A stretch of DNA of 64,000 bases from Smallanthus sonchifolius. Lineage: Eukaryota > Streptophyta > Magnoliopsida > Asterales > Asteraceae. The position numbers and the translations under genes are program-made. Positions within the stretch are counted from its first letter, which is position 1, and each line of letters begins with the position of its first letter. The notes below the pieces were generated by a model that was not told the DNA's origin, made no database searches, and saw nothing but the letters and a program-made list of their open reading frames with translations. Below are positions 23,887 to 34,953 of this stretch, in pieces. The DNA lies in the NCBI GenBank assembly GCA_023525975.1, contig JAKNSE010000037.1, positions 372,001-436,000 on the forward strand. Direction: 5' to 3'.

Positions 23887-24009
23887 GTGGCAATCTTGGA
23901 TAGAAAGGTGAAGAAATTGCGGAATAAAGAGATTAACCAAGATTTGGTGAGGTGGAAACATAAGAAGGGGCGGATATGACTTGGGAAATCGAGGAAGAAA
24001 TGCTCAAAT
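23887..24009 (+). pseudogene. extra chromodomain fragment fused to the broken LTR
   Basis: Nearly identical to 21605-21727 of the same element, but with ATGACTTGG where the main copy has ATGAATTGG, the more usual chromodomain spelling. It therefore appears to come from another, less mutated family member rather than from a simple local duplication. Confidence 0.75.
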
Positions 24010-24110
24010 TTATTTAACCACTTTTTTGTGCTTAGCCACGTTATAATGTCAATGCCTCAACCGTTTAAAGTCTGGTTCTCGCCGCGAAGCGCGGGATAAA
24101 TTTCTATGTT
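24010..24110 (+). mobile_element. Helitron-like 3' hairpin end
   Basis: A GC hairpin (about 24079-24095, CGCCGCGAAGCGCGGG) is followed nine bases later by CTAT, where CTAG would be expected. Segment B begins immediately after it. Likely a mutated Helitron 3' terminus; its 5' end is not identified. Confidence 0.4.
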
Positions 24111-24281
24111 ATTTTAATTGTAAGTTAGCCTAAATTAATGACCAATCATATGTAAGCATCCATCCTCTTATATAGTTTTTTTATTATTTTTTTTTTTCAT
24201 ATCTAAGATTGTTCTTATATTGTATCATATATTACATTATCATTATTATAATGATAATAATATATCAAACTTATAAACTAA

Positions 24282-24499
24282 GGACATGTTTGGGATTACT
24301 TTTGAAAACTCCTTATTGACTTTTGCAAAAAGTTAATAAGGAGTTTGAAAAGTAAGTTTTTCTTACTTCTTAAAAACTCTTTTTTCCTCTCCATTTTCCT
24401 TTCTTCTTTTGGTTTATCCAAACAAACTTTTAACTTATTAACTTTTTTAAAAAGTTAATAAGTCAATAAGAAGCTCAAAAAGTAATTCCAAACACCCCC
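24282..24499. mobile_element. Tourist-like MITE (PIF/Harbinger), 218 bp
   Basis: Ends GGACATGTTTGGGATTAC and (reverse complement) GGGGGTGTTTGGAATTAC form the terminal inverted repeat. It is flanked by TAA on both sides (24279-24281, 24500-24502). Segment A has the single TAA near 3920. Confidence 0.8.
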
Positions 24500-25135
24500 T
24501 AATTCTCTTTACACCAATAATATTTTAATATTGTATTTTAATAATGCATCACAATAAATGAGACTGTACTATAAATGTGAATCAATTTTTTTTTGCATTA
24601 CATAAGTGCATCAAACATGGGTATGAAACTATATTACACATGTACATGTATATAGGGTTCAAGAAAAAACTATATAGTTAGATGAAAATCGAGAAAACCA
24701 ATAAAAACTAATTTAAACTAATCATATAATAATATTTGTTTTTTATTTTATTTTATTTTATTTTTATTTATTTATAAGAGTATGAATGTAATATTACACA
24801 TTTTTCCAAAAAATCATTTAAGTATTCGCTTACGTTACGTAAACAAAAAACAAAAAAATACGGTTACTTATACGTAAAACACAATATGTAAAATGATTTT
24901 TTGGTAAGTTGTGTAATATCCTTATTCTGATAAATGATTTCAAATAATGGCACGTGTCATCACCATATTTTTTTGAAATTTAATTATGTTAATGTTTTTA
25001 TTTTTCAAAAAAGGTTATATAAAATTTGAATTCTAATTATTACTTAATTAAGGAAACAAATAATTTTATTTCTTGTTTTACACATTATTATATTTTCATT
25101 TTTTGTTAAACAACCTCATGTAATATATGGGTATA

Positions 25136-25383
25136 TGAAGAGATGTAAAAACTCTCCTTTGATAATAATTCCCGAATTCAATCAAGTACCAGCTCTGGAT
25201 CCCTTTCATCTATGAGATCACTTTCTATTTATAGAGCTTTACATTCTCTTTCCCCTAACCGTATGATAGTGACAGCCTCTTTCTCATTGGTTCCTTCTTC
25301 TTGTGGGCCCTCATGGTGGTTAAGGAGTTTAGATTTCTTTCGTTTAGGCCCCTTATGTATGATCTTTTCATCATATGTCGTCA
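25136..25383 (-). repeat. 3' LTR of Tat1
   Basis: 248 bp, TG...CA. TATA-like TATAAATAG (minus; near 25224-25232). Differs from the partner at about 25199, 25233 and 25375. Confidence 0.93.
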
Positions 25384-25400
25384 AGTCCCCCTAGTCAATT
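25384..25400 (-). other. Tat1 polypurine tract
   Basis: Minus strand GACTAGGGGGACT directly upstream of the 3' LTR. Expected primer of plus-strand DNA synthesis. Confidence 0.7.
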
Positions 25401-25576
25401 TGATTTTTCTTTATCTCTTCAAAAAATTAAGTTGACTATAAAGGCTTTTTTTCAAAAATGAAGGAACTTAACACGTGCAGGCAACGCTTCTTTCAAACCT
25501 TCCGCATGTCCCATCCATCAGTCTCATAGCCCTTCCTAGGGCGCCGTCATCCGTCCGCCTGTCTTCTCTTCCCGTC

Positions 25577-25584
25577 TATAAAAA
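25577..25584 (+). promoter_or_regulatory. TATA box of the Tat1 antisense gene
   Basis: TATAAAAA lies 110 bases upstream of the antisense-gene ATG (25695), with a pyrimidine-rich leader between them. It points away from the LTR on the plus strand, so the antisense gene appears to have its own promoter. Confidence 0.6.
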
Positions 25585-25694
25585 GGGGGGGCAAGGCGTT
25601 GTTGCCTTTTACTCGTCTTCCATCTTACCTTCTTGATTTCTCTTGGAATCTTGCTTCTTTAATTCCTTCCGATCCTGTTTAAATATTCCGACGA

Positions 25695-28248
25695 ATGGGT
25701 GATAACGCCGACGTAGCTTTGATTCCTATAAACTGGAGCGTGGAGCGCTTCGAGAGATTGAAAGCTTCGTACGGGATTCCTAATGATGTGGAACCCGAGT
25801 ACCCCTCTCGAGGAGGCACGGCGACCAAACCTCCTCCTGGCAAGATTACTTTATATGTTGACTTTTTCTTTGAGGCTAATTTCAGAGTTCCGATCACCTC
25901 TTTTGTTATTGATCTCCTTCAGTTCTATAAAATTCACCTTTCCCAAGTTCACCCTCTTGGTATGTGCCGTATTAGGCATTTTGAGTTCTGTTGTATCGCC
26001 TTGAAACAGGACCCTTCTGTCGCCATTTTCCATCATTTTTACAAGTTATATTTGAAAGATAGCTGGTTCTCCTTTTCTAAACGCCCCGGGGTGATTCCTC
26101 ATGCCAAAGAGACTCCTCAGGGATTCCGGGGTTGGAAAGAAAAGTTTTTCTATGTAAGTGCCCGGATAGTTCCTGCCAACATGCAGATCCGGTCACTTCG
26201 ATTGGCCGTGGTGGACATTCCCCCAAATCTGGATGCTTTTAGGAAAACTCCTGTTTTCTCTCTGTTGACCTCCCGTCCAGCTGACATTCAAGAGATTCAG
26301 GAACATGCCCTGGTCGGTGTTGGTATGAGCCAGAACTGGGGAAGACTTGACCGTCTCCCGATTTATTCTGTGGGCAAAGAACGTAAGTGTATGTTGTCCT
26401 ACATTTCTTTTTGATAGATGGCGCTTTCTCTTCTGTATATGTTATGCTTATGTGTTTTCCTTTTTTTTTTTTTTTTTATTTGCAGCAGTTGCCAGTTATT
26501 ATGATGTTCTTTTTCCGGACTCCTTCAAGAACCTTACCCGGACACATTTGAATGTGGGGCGGGGTGAAAAGAATGTTCTTGAAGTCTTTCATGAGCGTTT
26601 CTTTTTCCCCCGTGCTAGTCTGCAAGAGGCTGTGGATCTGGAAACTGGTTAGTTGATATGCAATGAATGGTTCAGTTGTTTCCTTTCTCTTTCTCCTGCT
26701 CCTTGTTCTAAGTTGATGCATTGTTTCAGGGAGTCAAGAAGAAGAGCCTGAAGAGATTCTAATAAGGAAGAAAGCTTCCGGGAGTGCTTCTGGAGAAAAA
26801 GTACTCTCGCCTCAAAAGAAAAGGCGAAAACTAACCGATGATTATGCTGCCGGAAAGAAACCCCCGGGAGCGAGTCCCGAAGGTGTGTATCCGTTCTATT
26901 TTTTCTTTGTTGAGTGTAAAAAATAATTTTCCTGATATTCTCTTTTCGGTGATTTTTAGGTTTAAAAGCTGGTGAAGGGGTTACTCCATCTTGCCCGATC
27001 ATGCAGACAAACAAACCTGCTGTTAAAAACCCTGAGGGTACTATTCTTCAACCTTTTGTCCCTGAGGTCATACCTTCCCCTGTTCCCAAGGACGTGCCGA
27101 CAGGAACTCAGATCCCTCCTCGGGATAAAGGGAAAGGGAAAGAGAAGGCACCTGTGGGTACTGGGGACGTTCATTCCCCCAAATCTTCTTATGTGCATAC
27201 GAGTCAATCTGAATTTAGAATGCCCACCCAATCCGAGCATTGGACTCTGGCAGATTCTAAGTCTAAGCACGTTCCTAACTGGAATATTCAGCAGGGTGAC
27301 TGTTTGTCAGATCCCCACCTGTGCCGGACGTTCTTGCTGCAGGCTTTTCCTCCAGCGGAACGACTACGTCACTCAACCTGCTCCCCGGAAGTGTTATCCG
27401 ATAGAGCCGCTTTAAGCTGGGTGGAGAGTATGGCGGTTATGCCTGAGATATGTCGTCAGTGGGACGAGGGTCGCAAGGAAGTTGCTTCACTGAGGAAAGC
27501 TTTGGCTCAGAAAAACGAAGATGCGGGCAAAGTGCTGGTGCTTACACAGGAGGTGAAAAAACTGGATTGGCAGTTGAAGGAAAGGGAGGCCGCTCACTCG
27601 AAAGCCCGGGCAGAGTTTACTGAGGCCTGTTCGCGGACAAATAAGGAGCTTGAGAAACGTGCCCAAATGATCCGGGAAGCAAAGGCGCGTTCCGAGGAGC
27701 TAGCGTTTCAGGTGGCGGAGAAAGATGAAGAGTTGAAGGTGTCCAGGGAGGGGTTGGGTGTGTTGGAAGGAAAGATTGCATCTTTTGAGAAGGAGAGGGA
27801 GGGTTTTGAAGTGGAGAAAGCTAAAATGATGAAAGAGTTGGCTTTGCTGAGGGAGGATAGGAAGTGGTTGGTGGCGGATGGGTTTTCCCGGGTAGTGGAG
27901 GCAGTCAGGGGAAGTGATGAGTTTATTGATGGGGTAGTTGGTTTGAACGGAGCTGCGGAAGCGGCGGGCTATCATGATGGGCTATCCGATGGATTCCAAG
28001 CGGGGAAAGCTGGTCTTTCCCTGGAGAGCCTTCCCGGCTGGAGCCCGGAAGCCCGTACCATACTCACTCAGAGGCAAGATGCCTTTGATACTATAGAGTT
28101 CCCCGTTGTAAGTACTCTTGCCTCCTTAGCTGATCAACCGGACCTTAAAGAGATAAGGGATGTGCTTACCATTGAAGACTGGCTTTTTTTTTTTTTTTTT
28201 TTTATCTTTGTTGGAGCCTGCGTGCCCTTTCACCTTTTGGTATTGTAA
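25695..28248 (+). CDS. Tat1 antisense additional gene: putative gypsy-type transposase-domain (PF04195-like) coiled-coil protein, four exons
   Basis: Exons inferred at 25695-26382, 26486-26647, 26730-26882 and 26960-28248. All junctions are GT..AG and all keep one frame, giving 763 codons. Exon 1 resembles the plant 'putative gypsy-type transposase' domain (words VPITSFVIDLLQFYKIHLSQVHPLG, shown here only as VHPLG and GWKEKFFYV). Exon 3 carries a basic KKRRK patch (about 312-316), a likely nuclear signal. Residues about 505-636 are a strong coiled coil, followed by a WLVADGF and AAGYHDGLSDGFQ motif that Tat2 shares. The last 25 residues are read through an 18-T run and may be wrong. Its function is unknown; despite the domain name no catalytic site is visible. 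Extra genes of this kind, often antisense, are known from Tat-lineage elements. Confidence 0.78.
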
Positions 28249-28551
28249 TCTTGTTTATGTGCTGTACTTATTTTCCTTTGAATGCGAATGTCCTTTTTAT
28301 GTTTTCCTTCTGTGCTTGTAATAGTACTTGCCATTTGTACAAGCTTTTGTCGTGCTGAATGTATTGATCCGGTTTTATGCCGGACACGCGGTCCGGCCTT
28401 TATTTTTTATGTCTTCTTTGTGCTGTGCTCCGCCCTATGATTATCCCCTTTTGTTTTATGCTTTGCTTCATCCTTCGGGTGTTGTCTCCTACTTGCAAAT
28501 TTCCTGAAACATTTGCTATGAAATATAACATGAAAGATACAATCTTTTCAT
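28249..28551. other. 3' region of the antisense gene
   Basis: T-rich, non-coding, with an early diverged copy of the array unit (28361-28402). Probable terminator region of the antisense transcript. Confidence 0.4.
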
Positions 28552-29226
28552 GGTGCCGGACCCGTGGTCCGGTCTTTATGGTGCCGGATGCATTGATCCG
28601 GTCTTTTTAAATGTTGGATTAAAATCCAATCTTTTCAGGGTGCCGGACACGTGGTCCGGTCTTTATGGTGCCGGATGCATTGATCCGGTCTTTTTAAATG
28701 TTGGATTAAAATCCAATCTTTTCAGGGTGTCGGACACGTGGTCCGGTCTTTATGGTGCCGGATGCATTGATCCGGTCTTTTTAAATGTTGGATTAAAATC
28801 CAATCTTTTCATGGTGCCGGACACGTGGTCCGGTCTTTATGGTGTCGGATGCATTGATCCGGTCTTTTTAAATGTTGGATTAAAATCCAATCTTTTCAGG
28901 GTGCCGGACACGTGGTCCGGTCTTTATGGTGCCGGATGCATTGATCCGGTCTTTTTAAATGTTGGATTAAAATCCAATCTTTTCATGGTGCCGGACACGT
29001 GGTCCGGTCTTTATGGTGCCGGATGCATTGATCCGGTCTTTTTAAATGTTGGATTAAAATCCAATCTTTTCATGGTGCCGGACACGTGGTCCGGTCTTTA
29101 TGGTGCCGGATGCATTGATCCGGTCTTTTTAAATGTTGGATTAAAATCCAATCTTTTCATGGTGCCGGACACGTGGTCCGGTCTTTATGGTGCCGGATGC
29201 ATTGATCCGGTCTTTTTAAATGTTGG
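28552..29226. repeat. 87-bp tandem array of palindromes between the converging Tat1 genes
   Basis: About 7.8 units, period 87 bp. Each unit holds three palindromes: CCGGACACGTGGTCCGG, CCGGATGCATTGATCCGG and TTGGATTAAAATCCAA. Seven units contain the G-box CACGTG. Units differ at only a few positions, so the array is young. It lies between the antisense-gene stop (28248) and the pol stop (29320). Because 87 is divisible by three, one frame stays open throughout, which is not evidence of coding. Confidence 0.95.
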
Positions 29227-29319
29227 TCTGATTATAAAAACGGGGATTTTATTCATGTCTTTGAAAACGTGCTCTTCTTTTTTTGTTTCTTGAAAAAACC
29301 GTGAACACGACCATAGGGA

Positions 29320-32300
29320 CTACATATAGCATTTCCTGAGTTGGGCTGCATTCCAAGTCCTAGGCACGTTAGTTCGATCCAATCTGGTCAAGGAGTGTGC
29401 CCCCTTTCCCAGGGATTCTTTAATCTGGTAAGGCCCTTCCCAGTTAGGCCCTAACTTTCCCCCGGGCTCAGCCCGGCTGGCTTCATTGTTTCTAAAAACG
29501 TACTCACCCGGGCGGAACTGGCGAAGTGCAACATTCTTGTTATAGTACTTGGCCAGAGCTTGCTTGTACTTAGCTTCTTGGATGAGTGCTTGTTCCCTTC
29601 TTTCTTCCAAAAGATCCAAGTTCAATCTTAATTCCCGATCATTATCCCGACCATTTGTTGTGGCAATACGCATCGTTGGCGTACCCATTTCGACTGGGAT
29701 GACTGCTTCGTGGCCGTAAGTTAAACTGAAAGGAGTTTCGCCATTGCTTGTTTTCGGGGTGGTGCGATGGGCCCATAATACACTCGGCATCTCTTCAACC
29801 CAAGAACTCCCTTTGGTTGCGAGCCTAGTTTTTATGCCCTTTAGCATGCTTTGGTTGATTCGTTCTACTTGACCGTTTCCCTGCGGGTGAGCAACGGACG
29901 CAAAAACTTGCCGGATTCCCATTTCCTCACACCATCCGGCTAATGATTCGAACTGTGATCCATTGTCACTCACCAAGTATAGAGGGAGGCCAAATCGGCA
30001 TATTATATAATCCCACACAAATTTTTTGATCTGGGTGGTAGTAATTGTTGCGACTGCCTTAGCTTCCACCCATTTGGTGAAGTAATCCACAGCGACGATT
30101 AAGAATTTGATGCGTCCGGGTGCTTCTGGGAATTTTCCGACAATGTCTATTCCCCACCTTTGAAAAGGCCATGCTCCAGTCACTGGTATGAGATCGTTCT
30201 TAGGCTTCAATGTTTTAGGCGCGTGCTTTTGACAGCTAAAACACTTCTGCAAGGTTTGTACCGCTGTGACATGCATTCCCGACCAGTAATACCCTATGTT
30301 CATTAACTTGGCCACCATCATCCTTGGGCCGGCATGCATTCCGCATGAACCTTCATGCACCTCTTTGACTAATAGTTCAGATTCCTTTTGACCAACACAT
30401 CTTAACAAAGGCCCTAGGAAAGTTCTTCTATAGAGCCGGTCGTCTACCAGTTGATACTGTAAGGCTTTTGTTCGCAACTTTAACGCCTCTGCTTTATTTT
30501 CTGGCAAAGTTCCTTCCCTCAAATATGCCACCAAGGGCGTCATCCATGTCCAACCAACGTCTTCAAGGTGACTAACTTCTTCTGTGCAAACGGAGGGCTT
30601 ATCCAATGTTTGTACTCGTATTTCTTTCGCCAAGTGAGCGAACTGGACTGACGCCAGTTTACTTAAAGCATCTGCTTTCCTATTTTGACTTCGAGGAATA
30701 TGCTTTATGCTACACTCTTGGAATTGCAACATCATCTCTTTAGTGTTTTTTAAGTATTCGATCATCATCTTCCCCTTGGCTTCGTAAATCTTGTTCACTT
30801 GGTTAGCCACTAAGAGGGAGTCCACGTGTGCCCGGATGTGCTGGGCTTTCATGGTCGCTGCTAATCGTAATCCGGCTAACAAAGCTTCATATTCAGCTTC
30901 GTTGTTCGTGCTTTTGAAGTCTAGCTTTACTGCATATGTGATTTCTACCCCCTCTGGGCTAAGTAACATAAGCCCGGCCCCGGACCCTTCCATGCTTGTA
31001 GCCCCGTCAGCGTATAACGACCACCATTGAGGTGCTTTGATCTGTATTTCAGCTATAACTGGGTCATTGGTGATCTCTATCTCTCGCCCCTCTGGAATTT
31101 CTGCAAGGAAATCGGCAATGACCTGTCCTTTAAATGCGGGTCGAGGCTTGTATTCCAAGCTAAGGGCTCCTAATTCAACCGCCCACTTGGCTAATCATCC
31201 GGATAATTCAGGTTTTTTTAACACTTGCTGGATGGGAAAATTGGTGAGTATTTCCACCGGATGGGCTTGGAAGTATCGCCGCAATCTTCGAGAAGCATGT
31301 ACTAGCGCCAAGGTTAATTTTTCTAGTAGGGAGTACCTTGTCTCCGGGTCTGTCAACACCCAGCTGACATAATAGATAGGAGTTTGTACAGCTTTCCTTT
31401 CAACCATGAGGACGGCGCTAATGGCCGCATCTGCAGCTGCGATATATGCTATTAACCTCTCTTCCTCTTTTGGTGCCGTAAGGGTGGGGAGTTTCGCAAG
31501 GTACAGTTTCAGCTGCTGGAAGGCCTCCTCTGCTTGGTCCGTCCATTGGAACTGTGCTTTGTTGAGACAATTTTTTAGAGTTTGGATGAAAGGTAGAGAT
31601 CTCTCTGCATGCTTGGCCAGAAATCGATTTATTGCCACCAAACGTCCATTCAATGCTTGCACCTCCTTGATGGATGACGGGGAAGGCATCCGGGTGATGG
31701 CTGAAACTTTTTCCGGATTTGCCCGGAAACCTTCCTTGGTGACCATCACACCGAGGAATTTCCCTTCCTCTACTCCAAACGAACATTTTCCCGGGTTTAA
31801 CATTATCCGGGATTCTTTCAACTTTAAAAACGTCTCGGCGATGTCTGCTAGGAGATTTGTTTCATCATGGCTTTTGATGACCAGGTCGTCAACATAGATT
31901 TCCAAATTTTTACCAATTTGAGGCTCGAAAACTTTGTCCATGAGCCTTTGGTAAGTGGCCCCTGCATTCTTTAATCCAAACGGCATTTTTGTGTAACAAA
32001 AAACGCCGATATCGGTGATAAAAGCTGTTTTCTCTTCGTCGTCTTTGGCCATGGGAATATGATGATAGCCTTTGTAAGCGTCCAAAAAACATTTGAAATG
32101 GAAAGGGGCTAACGAGTCGATTTTCTGATCAATTTCTGGTAAAGGGTAGGCATCCTTAGGACATGCACTATTTAGATTCTTGTAGTCGATACACATACGC
32201 CAGGTACCATTTCCTTTCTTTACCATTACTGGATTGGCGATCCATGAAGGATAACGAATTTCTCGGAGGATCCCCGCGTTAACCAGATCTCGGACTTGAT

Positions 32301-33162
32301 CCACAGCTGCCCTGCTCCTATCAGGGCCCATCCTCCGTCGTTTTTGAGTTACCGGGTTAGCAGACTTGTATACATGTAGGCGATGTTCGGCTAATTCCCG
32401 TGGAACCCCCTTCATATCTGCCGGTTTCCATGCAAAAACATCGATGTTGTTTCGTAGCAACTATTTCAAACGGTCTCGCCCTGCGGTGGATAAGGTGTGT
32501 CCGATGGTAATTATCTGTTCCGGGTATGCGGGGTTCATAATCCACCTCTCCGGTTCATATGTACTTTTCATGCGAGTGTCAAAATGATCTTTACCAGAAG
32601 TCCGACTAGTTTGCGCTTGTAATACTTCCATGATTTGATCGGCATATACCACCGCTACTCCCTTGGGAGTTGGGAATGAAATAGCGGAGTGGACAGTGGA
32701 TACTGCTGCATGAAAAGATGCCAAACCTGGTCGTCCGAGTATCAAGTTATTTTTCGAAACAGCCGGGATTACTATGAAAGTCACGAGGACCGTGCGGATT
32801 TTAGCGCCTTCTTCCAGGGTCATTGGTAATGTGAGTTGTCCTAGAGGGACCACGGATTCCCTAGAAAACCCTATGAGATCAACATCGGTAGGTTCCAAGG
32901 TATTTTGATCTTCCATATCCAGACGTCGGAAAAGCTGCTCATACATGACGTCCATTGAAGCTCCACTGTCGACTAAAATCCGACTGATGCGGTAATCACC
33001 TACTAATGCGGTGATTACTACTGGACTGGTGGATGAGGCACCCCCTTGAAAGGGCGGAAAAGTAAGCGGTTGTTCCATCCAAGCTTCTAGTCGTGCGCCC
33101 CCGCGTTTATAACCACGTGAGCTTGATGACTCCTCATTCAGTATCATGCATAAGTCACGCAC
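29320..33162 (-). pseudogene. Tat1 pol: protease, RT, two RNase H modules, integrase (two nonsense codons)
   Basis: Overlaps the gag end by 19 bases in another frame, so a frameshift would be needed. Protease motif VDSGAS near 32970. TAG at 32461 breaks the link to RT. RT has TWRMCIDYKNLN and the YVDD box (about 31896-31885), then a first RNase H that has lost its acidic residues. TGA at 31195 follows (a CGA to TGA change). The second RNase H keeps D, E, D, D (YADGA, NNEAE, HVDS, KADAL). Integrase has H, H, C, C (HEGSCGMH, CFSC) and D, D, E (GIDIVG, SDNGSQF, NGQVER). Apart from the two stops the reading frame is whole to QLRKCYM. Dual RNase H is a Tat hallmark. Confidence 0.92.
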
Positions 33163-34892
33163 CGGTTTTTTACCTGCATTTTTCTTCCCGGTGGTCCTGC
33201 GTGAATTTCTTTCAACAGATGAGAAAGTTTACCGGTTTGTATGGCTATGTCAATTTGTTTTTGTAAATGCCAACAATGATCCGTGTCATGCCCAGTGTCT
33301 TTGTGGAAGTCACAATATCGTTTGGGATCTCGTACGGATTTTGGGTTGAGAGGTCGCGGGGGTTCTAATGTTAGTTTTTCTATTAAAAGAACTTCCCGGG
33401 GGCTTTTGACCAACTTGTTAATCCACGCAACTCCCCTGCTCTCCGGATTATCCTTAAACCTTATGGAGGTGTTGGCAGATCTAACAGGTTCCGGGCGGGT
33501 GTATGGGAGAGACCGCGTCCATGTACTAGGTCCTCGAAAATGTTGAGTCTGTCTGGAGGAGTGTGGCTGTTTTCCCGTTCGATCACTTCGCTGATCCTTT
33601 TTATCATACTCATGAGTGCTCCGGACGGATCTTTCTGCGCGGACAAAGGCACGAGCGGCCGTCATCAGTTCCTCCATGTTTTTTGGTAAACCGTCCCGGC
33701 CATGGAGCCTACGAATGAGCTCGTCATGTCGGATGCCTTGAATAAAGCCTGCTATCATTAAATCCTCCCCTGCCCCCGCTATTTGCAAACTTTCTTTGTT
33801 ATACCGCGTGATGAAATCTTCCTCCGATTCTCCGTCTCGTCTCCGGATGTGAAGTATTTCTGTCTTGTCTTTTGTGTGTCGTTTTTGCTGATTAAACTGT
33901 TGCATGAACTTTTCCACGAATTCATCAAAACTGTCGATCCGGCCTATAGGTAAACTATCGTACCAAAGGCGAGCTGTCCCGACCAAGGTTTGAACAAACA
34001 TATGACACCATTCATGCAGAGCCCATCTCTCTACCCCGCCAGCACTAATAAAGACATTAATGTGATCGTCCGGGTCTGTAGTACCATCATATTTCCCAAC
34101 TGTGAATGGCATTTTTAACTTACGAAGTATTTCTGCTTGAGCTATTCGGGGTGTGAACTTAGATTGTGTTAACAAAGCTGTTGGTCGGTACGGGCGATGG
34201 ATGTCCACTACGGGATTAGTCCCAGGTATAGGTATGAGTGCGGGTGGGGGCCCTTTCGTACTGTATGGGTGGGTGGGAGGAACGGGCTGTCCTCCGAAAA
34301 AAGGACCGGTAGTACATGCAGATGTTAATCCCCCTGGTGTGGTATAAGCTGTTTCTTCAAATGTTAACCGGTTCCGGAGTTCGGCCAGGCGTATTTCTTT
34401 CCAAAATTGTTCATCCATTCGGGCCCGACGTTGTTGTTCCATCCACCATTCGTTGCCTGTGAGTAACGGCATGGTGTAAGGGAGAGATCCGGGAATAAAC
34501 GGGGTGTTGGGAACGGGTATGGAAGGTATGCCGGCAGTGGTTGGAAGAGTTTGTGGTAGATTATAAATGGGTATGCCAGATGTGGTGACCTGCGGAAAAC
34601 TGGGAAATATTGCGGGTTGTGGGAAGTCCCGAGTAACTTGGGTAGGCATGGTATTTGGGATTAGAGGAGGCAATGAGGTGGGTAGGTTAGTATGCGAAGT
34701 GTGAAGATGAGATGCTGCTGCCGCTGCTGGCAACAAATCTGCTGGATGGTGTTGAGCTTGTGCCAGACGGTCCTTCAGCGAGGAAACCATAGGAATACCA
34801 GCTTGAGGTTGTGAATCTCCTGTTGGTGCCCCTGTGTGTGTTATGTGATTTCTCTCCTCATCGGATTCATAATCTGATTGTATGTTATCCAT
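33144..34892 (-). CDS. Tat1 gag polyprotein
   Basis: 582 codons, uninterrupted, first ATG after the 5' LTR and primer site. The N-terminal 250 residues are proline-rich and low-complexity. The Gag domain spans about 260-420 (words TTDPDDHINVF, WCHMFVQTL, ARLWYDSLP, FMQQFNQQ). A basic Arg/Ser/His-rich region and a compact Cys/His motif (YCDFHKDTGHDTDHC, about 535) follow. It would build the virus-like particle and bind genomic RNA. It stops TGA at 33144, overlapping pol in a different frame. Confidence 0.9.
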   Translation of the reverse strand: MDNIQSDYESDEERNHITHTGAPTGDSQPQAGIPMVSSLKDRLAQAQHHPADLLPAAAAASHLHTSHTNLPTSLPPLIPNTMPTQVTRDFPQPAIFPSFPQVTTSGIPIYNLPQTLPTTAGIPSIPVPNTPFIPGSLPYTMPLLTGNEWWMEQQRRARMDEQFWKEIRLAELRNRLTFEETAYTTPGGLTSACTTGPFFGGQPVPPTHPYSTKGPPPALIPIPGTNPVVDIHRPYRPTALLTQSKFTPRIAQAEILRKLKMPFTVGKYDGTTDPDDHINVFISAGGVERWALHEWCHMFVQTLVGTARLWYDSLPIGRIDSFDEFVEKFMQQFNQQKRHTKDKTEILHIRRRDGESEEDFITRYNKESLQIAGAGEDLMIAGFIQGIRHDELIRRLHGRDGLPKNMEELMTAARAFVRAERSVRSTHEYDKKDQRSDRTGKQPHSSRQTQHFRGPSTWTRSLPYTRPEPVRSANTSIRFKDNPESRGVAWINKLVKSPREVLLIEKLTLEPPRPLNPKSVRDPKRYCDFHKDTGHDTDHCWHLQKQIDIAIQTGKLSHLLKEIHAGPPGRKMQVKNRCVTYA

Positions 34893-34936
34893 TGCAAGAA
34901 GAGATTGAATTCAGGATACCGTTGTAACTGTTGTTC

Positions 34937-34952
34937 GACCGAGATGGCGCCA
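34937..34952 (-). other. Tat1 primer-binding site
   Basis: Minus strand TTGGCGCCATCTCGGT starts immediately inside the 5' LTR. The TGGCGCC start is shared with Tat2 and the nested Athila-like element. The tRNA was not determined. Confidence 0.65.
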
Positions 34953-34953
34953 A

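Larger units (their letters stand above)
14636..24009 (+). mobile_element. Tekay-type chromovirus LTR retrotransposon (Ty3/Gypsy), dead and truncated
   Basis: Left LTR 14636-16870, primer-binding site, gag, protease, RT, RNase H, integrase and chromodomain remnants in Gypsy order, then a right LTR starting at 21791. The right LTR breaks off at about 23886 and continues into a second copy of the chromodomain region (to 24009). Coding is broken by several in-frame stops and frameshifts. With the right LTR end missing, no target duplication can be shown. LTRs differ by a few percent by eye. Confidence 0.9.

Noticed and set aside
28550..29293. A 247-codon repetitive open frame across the 87-bp array
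   Set aside because: The unit length is a multiple of three, so one frame stays open automatically. There is no gene context, and palindromes explain the sequence better.
30791..33546. Plus-strand open frames opposite Tat1 pol and gag
   Set aside because: Shadows of a long coding frame on the other strand, with no start context or domain.
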